A stretch of 64,000 nucleotides of DNA from Streptomyces olivaceoviridis (GTDB lineage Bacteria; Actinomycetota; Actinomycetes; Streptomycetales; Streptomycetaceae): contig NZ_BMUI01000007.1 in assembly GCF_014650115.1 (NCBI RefSeq), positions 186,001 to 250,000 of the forward strand, in the 5' to 3' direction. The position numbers and the translations under genes are program-made. The notes beneath the pieces were generated by a model. It was not told the origin of the DNA and ran no database searches. It worked only from the letters and a program-made list of their open reading frames with translations. Position 1 is the stretch's first letter. The number at the start of each line of letters is the position of its first letter. This document shows positions 25,124-34,006 of this stretch, in pieces.

Positions 25124-25549
25124 TCAGGCCAGCTCGGCCGTCAGGGTGATCGTCGTACCGGTCAGGGCCTGGCTGACCGGGCAGTTCTTCTTGGCGTCCT
25201 CGGCGGCGGACCGGAAGCCGTCCGCGTCCAGGCCGGGCACCTCGCCGCGCACGGTGAGGTGGATGCCGGTGATGCCCTCGCCGGGCTGGAAGGTGACGTC
25301 GGCGTTGGTCTCCAGCCGGGTGGGCGGGGTGCCGGCGCCGGCCAGGGCGTGCGAGAGGGCCATGGAGAAACAGCTGGAGTGGGCGGCGGCGATCAGCTCC
25401 TCGGGGCTGGTCTTGCCGTTCGCGTCCTGGGCGCGCGAGGCCCACGTGACCGGCTGCTGGCCGATGCCGGAGGAGTCGAAGGTGACGATGCCGTTCCCTT
25501 CGAGCAGGTTGCCTTCCCAGACGGTGTGCGCGGTGCGCGTGGTTGCCAC
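25124..25549 (-). CDS. OsmC-family peroxiredoxin-like protein
   Basis: A 141-residue OsmC protein that reduces organic hydroperoxides with two cysteines. These are visible in AAAHSSCFSMALS (peroxidatic) and DAKKNCPVSQAL (resolving). TSPEELIAAAHS is a family landmark. GTG 25549 is preceded by AAAGGAAG at 5-6 bases. Cytoplasmic. Convergent with narJ and downstream of nothing obvious, so probably its own unit. Confidence 0.9.
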   Translation of the reverse strand: MATTRTAHTVWEGNLLEGNGIVTFDSSGIGQQPVTWASRAQDANGKTSPEELIAAAHSSCFSMALSHALAGAGTPPTRLETNADVTFQPGEGITGIHLTVRGEVPGLDADGFRSAAEDAKKNCPVSQALTGTTITLTAELA

Positions 25550-25726
25550 GATGCTTCCTTTCGCGAGTGTCGCGGTTCCGGGGTTCCCGGATGTCCCTAT
25601 CCGATCACATCCGGGCTCATCGCACTCCGAAGACCGGCCCACGGGGCGTGAACGGCGGGTGACGTCCCCGCGGGACCGGAGTCCGAGGACAGTGTGGGGG
25701 TACGGCGGTGCGGGCGCGGCCGGGTG

Positions 25727-27865
25727 TCAGGCGGCCCGCTCCTCCGCCACGTCCGGGGCGAGCGGCACCTGGGGCCCGTCCAGCTCGCTGAGCCAGCGGC
25801 GCAGCACACGGTGGATGTGCTCGGCGCCGGTCAGTTCCTCCCCGTCCCCGGCCGGTGCGGACAGCTCGTGCGGGGAGAGCAGGAACGGGTGGGACTGGGC
25901 ACCGCCGAGCCCGCCGTGCGAGCCGATCTGTTCCTCGAAGGCGAGGACTTCGCCGTCGGCGGGGTCGTAGGCGGAGTTCACCATGATGTCGGCGGTGTGC
26001 GGGAAGGAGTGGGTGCGGCGGACGGCGTCGGCGGCACCGGGGCCGAAGCGGGCCAGCGGGCCGGGCTCGTCGTCCAGCTCGGCCAGGGGGATCTCGGCAC
26101 CGTAGGCGCCGAGGACGACGCCGTCGTGCTCCTCGCTGCGCACGAGGAGGAAGCCGACACCGGGGTGGTTGGCGAGCGTGGTGAGCAGGGCGGGGTGGCG
26201 GGCGTCGATCTCTTCCTTGGTCATGCGGTGCGGGACGTCCGGGAAGGAGATGAGGCCGAGGTTGCCGGAGGCCAGCACGATCGGCTCGGAGCGGCGGGAG
26301 GGGCGGTGGTGCTCGCCCTTCTCCTCGACCGGCCGGCGCAGGGCGGCGCGGACGGCCGCGCGGGCCTCGGTGCCGCTGCGGGTGCGCTGGGCCCGGCGCG
26401 GGACGTGCAGTCCGCAGCCGGCCCGGACCAGGTCGCCGAGGGTGAGGCCGTAGCGGGCGCGGAACGTTTCGCCGGGGCTCTGTCCGTGGTCGGAGAGGAC
26501 GACGATCCGGTAGGGGCGCGGGGCGTGTTCGGCGACCCGTTCGAGGAGGGCGAGGGAGCGGTCGAGGCGTTGCAGGACCTTCTCGGTGTCGCGGCTGCGC
26601 GGGCCGGAGTGGTGGGCGACCTCGTCGTAGGCGACGAGGTCGGCGTAGACGGCGGTGCGGCCGGCGAGCATGTCGCCCATGACCGCGGCGACGACGACGT
26701 CCCGTTCGACGACGGTGGCGAAGGCGCGGACGAACGGGTAGAGGCCGCCCCGGCCGACGCGCGGGCGCTGTCCCCGCAGCCGGGCGCGGGTGGACTGGCC
26801 GATCTCGCGGCCCACCTCGGCGACGAACGACAGGGCGGTGCGGACGGCGCCCGCCGGGTCGCGGAAGTAGGCGAAGTACCCGGCGCGGGAACGGTTCGCC
26901 GGGCCGCGGCGGCGGGCGGCGATCGACAGGACGAGGGCCTGCTCGGCGGCGCCGCCGCTGAACAGGTTGCCCCGGCTGGCGCCGTCGACGGTGAGCAGTC
27001 CGCCGTCGCCCGTGTGCCGTATGGCCCGGCGTTGCAGTTCGGCGGCGCTCGTCGGCCGGTTGCAGACCATCACCTCGCCCCGGTCCTTCTCGTACCAGCG
27101 GAACGCCGGCACGTCGAAGGTGCTGCCGTGCAGGATGCCGAGCTGGCTGGCGCCGGTCTGGCTGGACCAGTCGGTGCGCCAGGGCGTGAGGCGGTGGGTG
27201 GGGCGGGCACGGCCGACCGCCGCCGGCGGGGTGCCCTCGCCCGCGCTCGCCGGCCGTACGCCGTCGCCGCCGGACAGCCAGCGGCCCACCGTCGGCATCA
27301 GGCCCTTGCGGACCGCGTCGACCAGGACGTCGTGGCCGACGCCGTCGAGCTGCACGCACAGCAGTCCGGGCGCGGTGGGGCAGGGCGGATGGTCCCGTCG
27401 GCTGCGGGTGGCGAGGCGGTGCAGGCGGCGCCGGTAGGTCTCGTCGTCGCGCACGGCGAGGGCCGCGCCGGTGGCGGACGCGACGGCGGACATCACGGCG
27501 GCCACGATGACGGCGGTCTCGGGCGCGGCCTCGCCGCGCCCGGAGGGATTGATGCGCAGGGCGAGCAGCAGCAGGGAGCCGTTGAGGAAGAAGACCAGCA
27601 GGCCGAGGACGAGGGCGGGGACGAGCAGCAGCAAGCGCACCAGGAGCGGCCAGACCACGGCCGAGAGGATGCCGAAGGCGCCCGCGCCGCAGGCGGCGGC
27701 CACGGCGATGCGGGTGGCGCTGTCACCGTCGGCGGACTGGAGCTGGAAGTCGGGCAGGATCGCGGCGAGGGCCAGCATGGTGACCGTGGAGACCGCCCAT
27801 ACGGCGACGCTCCGCCCGACCTGACTGGCGATCCGTCGCCACCGCACCCCGCCCACGCCCCGCAC
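25727..27865 (-). CDS. Membrane-anchored alkaline phosphatase/phosphodiesterase-family protein
   Basis: A 712-residue protein in two parts. Residues about 10-135 contain four hydrophobic segments resembling a phage-holin-family membrane domain. From about 165 on there is an alkaline phosphatase-like hydrolase domain: CVQLDGVGHDVL (metal-site Asp), TGASQLGILHG (Thr or Ser as probable nucleophile region), IVVLSDHGQSPGE (metal-binding Asp-His) and the C-terminal GSHGGLGGAQSHPF with metal His. It probably hydrolyses a phosphate ester or phosphodiester near the membrane, with the side of action unknown. The first GTG (27865) is very close to its AGG; GTG 27856 is better spaced and may be used. Confidence 0.78.
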   Translation of the reverse strand: MRGVGGVRWRRIASQVGRSVAVWAVSTVTMLALAAILPDFQLQSADGDSATRIAVAAACGAGAFGILSAVVWPLLVRLLLLVPALVLGLLVFFLNGSLLLLALRINPSGRGEAAPETAVIVAAVMSAVASATGAALAVRDDETYRRRLHRLATRSRRDHPPCPTAPGLLCVQLDGVGHDVLVDAVRKGLMPTVGRWLSGGDGVRPASAGEGTPPAAVGRARPTHRLTPWRTDWSSQTGASQLGILHGSTFDVPAFRWYEKDRGEVMVCNRPTSAAELQRRAIRHTGDGGLLTVDGASRGNLFSGGAAEQALVLSIAARRRGPANRSRAGYFAYFRDPAGAVRTALSFVAEVGREIGQSTRARLRGQRPRVGRGGLYPFVRAFATVVERDVVVAAVMGDMLAGRTAVYADLVAYDEVAHHSGPRSRDTEKVLQRLDRSLALLERVAEHAPRPYRIVVLSDHGQSPGETFRARYGLTLGDLVRAGCGLHVPRRAQRTRSGTEARAAVRAALRRPVEEKGEHHRPSRRSEPIVLASGNLGLISFPDVPHRMTKEEIDARHPALLTTLANHPGVGFLLVRSEEHDGVVLGAYGAEIPLAELDDEPGPLARFGPGAADAVRRTHSFPHTADIMVNSAYDPADGEVLAFEEQIGSHGGLGGAQSHPFLLSPHELSAPAGDGEELTGAEHIHRVLRRWLSELDGPQVPLAPDVAEERAA

Positions 27866-28008
27866 ACCTCATGTCCCGGCCCTCCCCCACCCTGTGGCCG
27901 GGGGGCCTCCTCTCGCTTCACCGGCCCGATCGAGCCGGCTCCACCTTGTCACACGTGCGGCCGTCCGCCCGGGCGGGCCATCGCAAACGGGGCGGGACCG
28001 GGAGGGGG

Positions 28009-28440
28009 TCACCGTCCGTCGTAGCCGGCCGTCGGCATCGACAGCCGGCGGTGCACCCGCGCCTTCATCTGCGCGTCGTACGCCGGCTCGGCCCGCCCCA
28101 CCGTCTCCACGCGCACGCCCCGGCGCGCGCATTCGGCGGTGAACTCCTCCACCGACGACAGGGCCCGGCGCAGCACCCGGAGGCTGGGCGCGACGAACAC
28201 GTCCACCCCGGGCCGCACCCCGTCCCAGAGCGCGCAGTGGTCGAAACGCAGTCCGCCGACGAGAAGTTCCCGGGCGACCACGTAGCCGTGCTCGGCGGCC
28301 CAGCGGGCGCACATCGCGTGCTGGCTGCGCGAGTCCACCAGGAAGGGGTCGGCCTCCAGCTCCTCCAGGGGTGTGAGGCTGGCGATGGCGGTGACCCGCA
28401 CGGTCGTGAGCGCCCCGAAGGCACCCCGCGGCTGTCCCAT
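28009..28440 (-). CDS. Small protein resembling a serine-recombinase N-terminal domain
   Basis: A 143-residue protein not firmly assignable. The pattern DSRSQHAMCARWAAEHGYVV, later FTAECARRGVRVETVG, resembles the helix-strand order of the resolvase catalytic domain (Q-x-x-x-C-x-x-W-A-x-x-H/Q-G and the long-helix/strand end). A catalytic Ser in the expected R-V-S context is not evident (RVT near the N-terminus), and there is no DNA-binding domain. It may be a domesticated, inactive recombinase fold. ATG 28440 has a GGAGG-TGAGGGG site. Divergent from the MBL-DedA pair, 84 bp apart. Confidence 0.6.
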   Translation of the reverse strand: MGQPRGAFGALTTVRVTAIASLTPLEELEADPFLVDSRSQHAMCARWAAEHGYVVARELLVGGLRFDHCALWDGVRPGVDVFVAPSLRVLRRALSSVEEFTAECARRGVRVETVGRAEPAYDAQMKARVHRRLSMPTAGYDGR

Positions 28441-28524
28441 GGCGTCCCCCTCACCTCCGGGTTTCGCCGCCGACCCTACTCCTGCCCGTAGGCTTCGGGG
28501 AGTCGCGTGAAGGAGGCGAAGAAG

Positions 28525-29298
28525 GTGCCGGTGGAGATCACGTGGTGGGGTCACGCCACCTGTGCGCTGGAGGATGCGAACGTACGCCTGCTGACCGACC
28601 CCCTGTTCGCCCGCCGGCTGGCGCACCTGCGGCGCCGGCGGGGTGCGGTGCCGCCCCCGGGGGCCCGCCGCGCGGACGTGGCACTGGTCTCCCACCTGCA
28701 CGCGGACCATCTGCACCTGCCGTCGCTGGCCTGCCTCGACCCGGGCACGCGCCTGCTCGTGCCCCGGGGCGCACCACGGGCGGTACCCGGTCTGCGCCGG
28801 CTGCGGCAGCTGCGGATCACCGAGGTGGCTCCCGGCGACGAGGTGCGGATCGGCGAGCTGCTGGTGCGTGTGGTGCCGGCGCTGCACGACGGGCGGCGGC
28901 TGCCGGTGGGTCCGCACCGCTCGCCCGCGCTGGGCTACGTCGTCGAGGGCGAGGCGCGGACGTACTTCGCCGGGGACACCGGGTTGTTCGACGACATGGC
29001 CGAGCGGGTGGGGCCGGTGGACGTGGCGCTGCTGCCGGTGGGCGGCTGGGGGCCGTATCTCGGGGAGGGACATCTGGACGCGGGCCGCGCGGCACGCGCG
29101 TTGGCCCGGCTGGCGCCGCGGCTGGCGGTGCCGGTGCACTACGGGACGTACTGGCCGATCGGCATGGACGCGGTGCGCCCGCACGAGTTCCACGCGCCGG
29201 GCGACGAGTTCGTGCGGCTGGCGGCGGTGGCCGCGCCGGGGGTGGCGGTGCACAAGCTGGGGCACGGGGAGAGCGTGCGGCTGGAGGTCGCGCGGTGA
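28525..29298 (+). CDS. MBL-fold metallohydrolase (UlaG-like)
   Basis: A 257-residue metallo-beta-lactamase-fold hydrolase. The metal motif is HLHADHL near residue 60; further ligands are in ALHDGRRLP, the FAGDTG Asp and the PVHYGTYWP His. ITWWGHATC at the start is the usual first strand of this group. Substrate unknown. I start at GTG 28525 because AGGAGG lies 8 bases upstream; GTG 28507 overlaps that site. Its stop overlaps the DedA start (GTGA), so the two are translationally coupled. Confidence 0.85.
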   Translation: MPVEITWWGHATCALEDANVRLLTDPLFARRLAHLRRRRGAVPPPGARRADVALVSHLHADHLHLPSLACLDPGTRLLVPRGAPRAVPGLRRLRQLRITEVAPGDEVRIGELLVRVVPALHDGRRLPVGPHRSPALGYVVEGEARTYFAGDTGLFDDMAERVGPVDVALLPVGGWGPYLGEGHLDAGRAARALARLAPRLAVPVHYGTYWPIGMDAVRPHEFHAPGDEFVRLAAVAAPGVAVHKLGHGESVRLEVAR

Positions 29299-29915
29299 CA
29301 TGGCTGGCCGACGTGTCGCGGGCGGTGACGCCCGGGGCGACGCAGCAAGTGATGGGCTATCCGTCGTTGTTCCTGCTGGTGCTGATCGGGGCGCTGGTGC
29401 CGGTCGTGCCGACGGGCGCGCTGGTGAGTTCCGCGGCGGTGGTGGCGTTCCATCAGACGATGCCGTTCCCGCTGGCGTTGGTGTTCGTGACGGCGTCGCT
29501 GGCCGCGTTCCTGGGGGACGCGGCGCTGTACTGGCTGGGGCGGCGCGGGATGCGGTCGAAGAACGGGTCGCGGTGGCTGGAGGCGATACGGTCGCGGGCG
29601 CCGGAGGAGCGGCTCGCGCAGGCGCGGGGGAAGCTGGCCGAGCACGGGGTGGCGGTGCTGGTGCTGTCCCGGCTGGTGCCGGCCGGGCGGATACCGGTGA
29701 TGCTGGCCTGTCTGATGGCGGAGTGGCCGCCGAGGCGGTTCGCGCGGGGGAATCTGCCTGCCTGTCTCGCCTGGGCGGCCACGTACCAGGTGATCGGGAT
29801 AGTGGGGGGTTCGCTGTTCGCCGAGCCGTGGGAGGGGGTTGTGGTGGCGGTGGTGCTGACCGTCGTCATCAGCGCGGCGCCCGGTCTGTGGCGGCGGGTC
29901 CGGGCCGCCGGGTGA
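29295..29915 (+). CDS. DedA-family membrane protein
   Basis: A 206-residue integral membrane protein with about five hydrophobic stretches and DedA/SNARE-associated features: FLGDAALYWLGRRG and the SRLVPAGRIPVMLACLM segment with its conserved Arg. DedA proteins act in phospholipid scrambling or membrane homeostasis. Start GTG 29295 overlaps the MBL stop by 4 nt. The coupled pair suggests action on a membrane-derived substrate; that is inference. Confidence 0.85.
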   Translation: MTWLADVSRAVTPGATQQVMGYPSLFLLVLIGALVPVVPTGALVSSAAVVAFHQTMPFPLALVFVTASLAAFLGDAALYWLGRRGMRSKNGSRWLEAIRSRAPEERLAQARGKLAEHGVAVLVLSRLVPAGRIPVMLACLMAEWPPRRFARGNLPACLAWAATYQVIGIVGGSLFAEPWEGVVVAVVLTVVISAAPGLWRRVRAAG

Positions 29916-29937
29916 GGGGGCGCCGGGACGCCCCGCG

Positions 29938-30999
29938 TCAGTCCAGCACTCTTGAGCCGCCGACCGGCAGGTCCCACAGGTCCTCGCGCTCCAGCCCCGC
30001 CTTCTCCCAGGCCGTCCGCGCTCTGGTGAGCGGCTCCAGGACCGGTTCCGCGGAGAGGATGAACGTGGCCCAGTGCATGGGGGCCATGCGGCGGGCGCCG
30101 AGGTCGAGGGTGGCCTGGACCGCGTCCTCGGGGTCGCAGTGGACGTCGCGGAGCCACCAGCGGGGGTCGTAGGCGCCGATGGGCATCAAGGCGAGGTCGA
30201 TGCCGGGGTAGCGGCGGCCGATGCGGGAGAACCAGTGGCCGTAACCGGTGTCGCCGGCGAAGTAGAGGCGCTGTCCGTCGGAGTCGGTCAGGACCCAGCC
30301 GCCCCACAGGCTGTGGCAGGTGTCGGTGAGGGTGCGCTTGGACCAGTGGTGGGCGGGGACGAAGTCGAAGCGGACCCCGGACAGTTCGGCGCCCTCCCAC
30401 CAGTCGAGTTCGGTGACCCGGGTGAACCGGCGGCGCCGGAACCAGCGGCCGAGGCCGGCGGGCGCGAACACCGGGGTGTCGCGCGGGAGTCGGCGCAGGG
30501 TGGGGGCGTCCAGGTGGTCGTAGTGGTTGTGGCTGATGACGACGGCGTCGACGCGGGGCAGGCTCTCCCAGAGCACGCCCACGGGGGTGATGCGGGCCGG
30601 GGTGCCGAGGATGCGGCGGGACCAGACGGGGTCGGTGAGGACGGTCAGGCCGCCGATGCGGACGATCCAGCTGGCGTGTCCCGCCCAGGTGACGGCGAGG
30701 GTACGGGTGTCGACGCGGGGCAGCGGGGCCGGTGCGTAGGGCAGACGGGGGATGTCGGCGAGGCCATCGGGTCCGGGGCGCACGGCGCCTTCGCGGGCGA
30801 AGCGGGCGAGGGCCTTCAGGCCGGGCAGGGGGGCGGTGAGCCGGTCGTGGAACGTGCGGGGCCAGACCCGGTGTTCGCCGAGCGGGCGGGGCTCGGCCAG
30901 GGGCGGGGAAGAGGGCGCGAGGGGGGCCGGCGTGCCGGGTTCGCCGGCTGCCACGGCCGTCGTCGTGGCCGGGCCGGGCTCATGCGTCTGCTGCGTCAT
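29938..30999 (-). CDS. MBL-fold hydrolase, NAPE-PLD-like
   Basis: A 353-residue metallohydrolase of the N-acylphosphatidylethanolamine phospholipase D-like group. Motifs: TWAGHASWIVRIGG, DPVWS, the metal site SHNHYDHLD near residue 160, PAHHWSKR, YFAGDTGYG and MHWATF. It is longer than UlaG-like enzymes and starts with about 55 Pro/Ala-rich residues. A lipid phosphodiester substrate is plausible by family only. ATG 30999 overlaps the stop of the PLP-fold gene (ATGA) and has GGGAG 8 bases upstream, so the two are coupled. Confidence 0.85.
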   Translation of the reverse strand: MTQQTHEPGPATTTAVAAGEPGTPAPLAPSSPPLAEPRPLGEHRVWPRTFHDRLTAPLPGLKALARFAREGAVRPGPDGLADIPRLPYAPAPLPRVDTRTLAVTWAGHASWIVRIGGLTVLTDPVWSRRILGTPARITPVGVLWESLPRVDAVVISHNHYDHLDAPTLRRLPRDTPVFAPAGLGRWFRRRRFTRVTELDWWEGAELSGVRFDFVPAHHWSKRTLTDTCHSLWGGWVLTDSDGQRLYFAGDTGYGHWFSRIGRRYPGIDLALMPIGAYDPRWWLRDVHCDPEDAVQATLDLGARRMAPMHWATFILSAEPVLEPLTRARTAWEKAGLEREDLWDLPVGGSRVLD

Positions 31000-32255
31000 C
31001 GAGGATGCTCCCATCGCTGAGCGTCGTCGCGGAGATCGTCGAAGGCCGACCTCAAGGAGATCAACGCCCGTTGCACGTGTGGCAGTTCCAACGGTTCGGG
31101 TGACGTGAGGCTTTCCGTGCGTTCCTCGTCCGTGGCGCCCAGCAGGGGCCCGGTGGCGAGCCGGACGCGCAGCGCTCCGAGGTCGTCGCCGAAGCGGTGG
31201 CCGCCGGGCGCGGGCATGCCGAGCCGTGCGGTGAGGAGGTCCTCCAGTTCCTGTGCGTCACCGACGCCCTGGGCGGCGAGCGGTTCCCGCAGCGGGCCGA
31301 GATCGACGTACAGGTGCCGGCCGGCCTGCGGGGGCCGGGCGAGCGCGCCGGCGGCGACGACGGCGGCGTGCGCGGCGGCGGCCACGCGCGCGTGCAGCCG
31401 TACGGTGGCCTCGCGGCGTTCGATGACGGGCGGGGGCTCGTCCAGGGCGTAGCCGGCGACCGCCGCGACCGGTGTGGGGAGACGGGCGCCGAGGGCGGTG
31501 AGGATGTCGAGCACGCGCGCGTGGAGGTGCCGTCCGCTGTCGGTGGCCGGGAAGCGGGCGACGGCGGCGGGCCAGCCGGGGGGCAGCAGGGCGCCGGCCA
31601 GGTCGGTGACGACGGTGACCTGGCCGGGCCACATCTCGGCGGGGCTGAGCAGGACGGTGTCGTGCGGGGCGTGCAGGGTGTCCCGCCAGGTCTCGTCGCT
31701 GACCAGGTGCAGGCCCTCGGCGGTGGCGGCCTCGACGGTCTCGTGCAGCAGTTCGGGCGGGGTGACGGTGGCGGTGGGGTCGTCGGCGACGGACAGCACC
31801 AGCAGCCGGGGGTCACCGCCCTCGGCGCGGACCCGGCGGACGGTCTCCAGCAGCGCGTACGGGTCGGGGACCCCGCCGCCCTCGGCCGGGGTCGGGACGT
31901 GGAAGGCGGGCCGGCCGAGGACGCGGGCGTACGGGGCCCACCAGGCGGGGCAGGGCCGGGGTACGAGGACGTCCGCGCCGTCGCCGGCGAGCGCGGCGGT
32001 CAGGGCGAGCAGCAGGGCGGGGGCGCCGGGTCCGGCGGCCACCTGGTCGGGGACGCAGGGCAGGCCGCGCCGGGTCCAGTAGCCGCAGGCCGCCTCCAGC
32101 AGGGCGGGGGCGCCGCCGACGGGATGGGCGTCGGCGCGGCTCGCGGCGGCGGAGAGCACGGCGGACAGTTCGGGGAGCACGGGCAGGCCGTCGCCGGGGA
32201 GCGGCGGGCCGTAGCGGACGGGGCCGTGGCCTTCTTCGAGGTCCGTCCGCCGCAT
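30996..32255 (-). CDS. Aminotransferase class I/II-fold protein, catalytic Lys not evident
   Basis: A 419-residue fold-type I PLP-enzyme homologue. The large-domain order is kept: GGAPALLEAACGYW, LVLSVADDPTATVTPPE (where active enzymes have NP-x-NPTG) and LHLVSDETWRD (normal cofactor Asp region). At the site of the PLP-binding Lys (S-x-S-K-x-x-x-x-P-G-W-R) the sequence is TDLAGALLPPGWPAAV, without Lys and without the following Arg. It may therefore be a pseudoenzyme or regulator. ATG 32255 with GGAGG at 6 bases. Followed with a 4-nt overlap by the NAPE-PLD-like hydrolase. Upstream, 32256-32527 holds no recognisable gene. Confidence 0.75.
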   Translation of the reverse strand: MRRTDLEEGHGPVRYGPPLPGDGLPVLPELSAVLSAAASRADAHPVGGAPALLEAACGYWTRRGLPCVPDQVAAGPGAPALLLALTAALAGDGADVLVPRPCPAWWAPYARVLGRPAFHVPTPAEGGGVPDPYALLETVRRVRAEGGDPRLLVLSVADDPTATVTPPELLHETVEAATAEGLHLVSDETWRDTLHAPHDTVLLSPAEMWPGQVTVVTDLAGALLPPGWPAAVARFPATDSGRHLHARVLDILTALGARLPTPVAAVAGYALDEPPPVIERREATVRLHARVAAAAHAAVVAAGALARPPQAGRHLYVDLGPLREPLAAQGVGDAQELEDLLTARLGMPAPGGHRFGDDLGALRVRLATGPLLGATDEERTESLTSPEPLELPHVQRALISLRSAFDDLRDDAQRWEHPR

Positions 32256-32527
32256 GTCCGCCTCCGCGCAGTCCGTGGTGCCGTCGTGCCGCCCGCTCCG
32301 GGCCGTGCTGTCCGCGTGGGCTGCTGTGCCGTCCGCGTGTGCCGTGCGGGTCGGCGACCTGTCCGGGCGGGTGTCCGTCCGTCTCGTCGTGCGTCTCGTG
32401 CCGTGTCCTGTGGTGCTCCGGGCCGGCTGTGTGGCGGGTGGTTCCGGTGAGGTCCCTGGGAGGTGCCCTCGGGAAGGTGTGTACCCGCCGGACGGCCCTC
32501 CATGGGCGGTGCCGGAAGTTGCCCGGA

Positions 32528-33589
32528 TCACATCCCCGCGGGTTCGCCTCCCCGGAACCGCCGGTGGCCGACAACCCGGTGGCCGAACAGCCGGTAGCCG
32601 GCGCCCGCGCAGGCGGCGGCGATGAGGGCGGCGCCGACGGCCAGGGCGGGGACCGAGTCGTCGAAGGTGCCGCCCCGTCCCGCGTCCACGCCGTGCTGGA
32701 CGCCGGCGGGCGCGCAGGGGTCGGAGCCGTGGGACTCGTCACAGGTGCGGCCGTCCGAGCAGCCGCCCTCCCGGGACTCCGCGCACCAGTGGTCGTCATG
32801 GCCGCAGGAGCCCGCCCCCGCACCGGCTCCCGCCCCCGCGCACTCCCGCCCGGAACCGTCCTGCCCGGCGGGGTCCTTGCCGGCCCCGGCGGAGTCCTTG
32901 CCCGTCCCGGCGGAGTCCTTGCCCGTGCCGTCCCGCCCGGCGGAGTCCTTCCCGGTGTTCTGCCGTCCACCGCCGTCCTGCCCGGCACCGTCCCGCCCCG
33001 CCCCCGTCCCGCCCCCGTCCCGGCCGCCGCCGTCCGGTCCGGTCGCCTGTCCGGGCCCCACCTCGCCCGCGCCGGCCCGGCCGGCACCGTCCTGGCCGAA
33101 GCCGTCCTGGCCGAAGCCGTCCCACCCTTCGTCCGGCCCGGTCCCGGTGCCCAGGTCCGCGAGGCCGTCCAGTCCGGGCACGGCCCCCGTGCCCTCCCGC
33201 CCGGCGTTCTGCGGGCTGTCCTGGCCGCAGGGTGTGCCGTCCGCGCAGGCCGTGTCCGGCGCGGTGAGGGCCTCGCCGCTCCGGGTGACGGGGTGGCCGC
33301 CGGTCGGGGGCGTGCCCGGGGCCAGGGAGACGGACGGACAGGGGGCGTCGGCGATCCGGGCGGCGGCGGGGTCGGTGGCCCGGCGCGCACTCCCGCTATC
33401 GCCCCCGGCGGTGGCGCGGGTGGCGCCCGAGGCGGCGGCCGGCACGACCGGCGCCGGCCCGCTGACGGGGTCGCAGAACGCGGGCGCGGTGAGGGTGCCG
33501 GAGACGGGGGCGGCGGCGGCCGGGCCGGTGAGGGCGAGCACGGCACTGGCGGCGAGGGCGGCGGACAGGGCGCGGGCGGTGCGGCGCAT
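32528..33589 (-). CDS. Secreted Gly/Asp-rich surface protein with C-terminal membrane anchor
   Basis: A 353-residue hypothetical protein. N-terminal signal peptide about 1-27 (ALAASAVLALTGPAAAAP). Residues about 130-270 are low-complexity, rich in Gly, Asp, Gln and Lys with degenerate repeats such as GFGQDGFGQDG and GKDSAGTGKDSAGAGKDPAG. A Cys-rich patch follows (at least eight Cys in about 65 residues). Then comes one transmembrane helix (SVPALAVGAALIAAACAGAGY) and a short Arg-rich tail, a cell-wall-spanning layout. No enzymatic motif. ATG 33589 has GAGGAG at 8 bases. The repeat DNA is simple-sequence and likely variable between strains. Confidence 0.7.
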   Translation of the reverse strand: MRRTARALSAALAASAVLALTGPAAAAPVSGTLTAPAFCDPVSGPAPVVPAAASGATRATAGGDSGSARRATDPAAARIADAPCPSVSLAPGTPPTGGHPVTRSGEALTAPDTACADGTPCGQDSPQNAGREGTGAVPGLDGLADLGTGTGPDEGWDGFGQDGFGQDGAGRAGAGEVGPGQATGPDGGGRDGGGTGAGRDGAGQDGGGRQNTGKDSAGRDGTGKDSAGTGKDSAGAGKDPAGQDGSGRECAGAGAGAGAGSCGHDDHWCAESREGGCSDGRTCDESHGSDPCAPAGVQHGVDAGRGGTFDDSVPALAVGAALIAAACAGAGYRLFGHRVVGHRRFRGGEPAGM

Positions 33590-34006
33590 GGGAGGGGCTC
33601 CTCGGCGGGCGGCGGACAGCGGGCGGCGGACAGCGGACGGCAACCAACGGGCAGCGGCGGCACGGCCGGGCGCCGGTGCGCGGTGCGGCGTACACCGGCG
33701 TACCGGTCGCGCGCGGTGTGACCGTCGCACAGCGCGTCGGCGACACCGTGCGGTGCCCGGGTGACGGAAGGACACGGGTCGTGCCCTCGCTGCCATGACA
33801 GCCCGCGTGCCGCCGTACCGCGCGCGGCCGGAGCCCATTCGCGGGACACCCGGGGCCGGCCGGGTGACAGTCCGGCCGACGGCAGGCCCAAGGCGCCCCG
33901 GAACCCGCTCCCGTACCCGCCCCCGGAGGTTTTCCGCCCCCCGCGCAGGTCACTCGGTATCCGCTGACCGGATCGTCCGCTACGCACTGCACCGGGAGGT
34001 CTCTCC
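33590..34006. other. Intergenic region before the poxB-like gene
   Basis: 417 bp between the divergent surface-protein and poxB-like genes. It begins with C/G-rich near-repeats (GCGGGCGGCGGACAGCGG type, 33608-33640). I see a GGGAGG ribosome site for the poxB-like gene but no convincing promoter, operator or protein-like frame. Confidence 0.5.

Noticed and set aside
28009..28440. Active transposon or integrase gene
   Set aside because: No catalytic Ser context, no DNA-binding domain and no terminal repeats around it.
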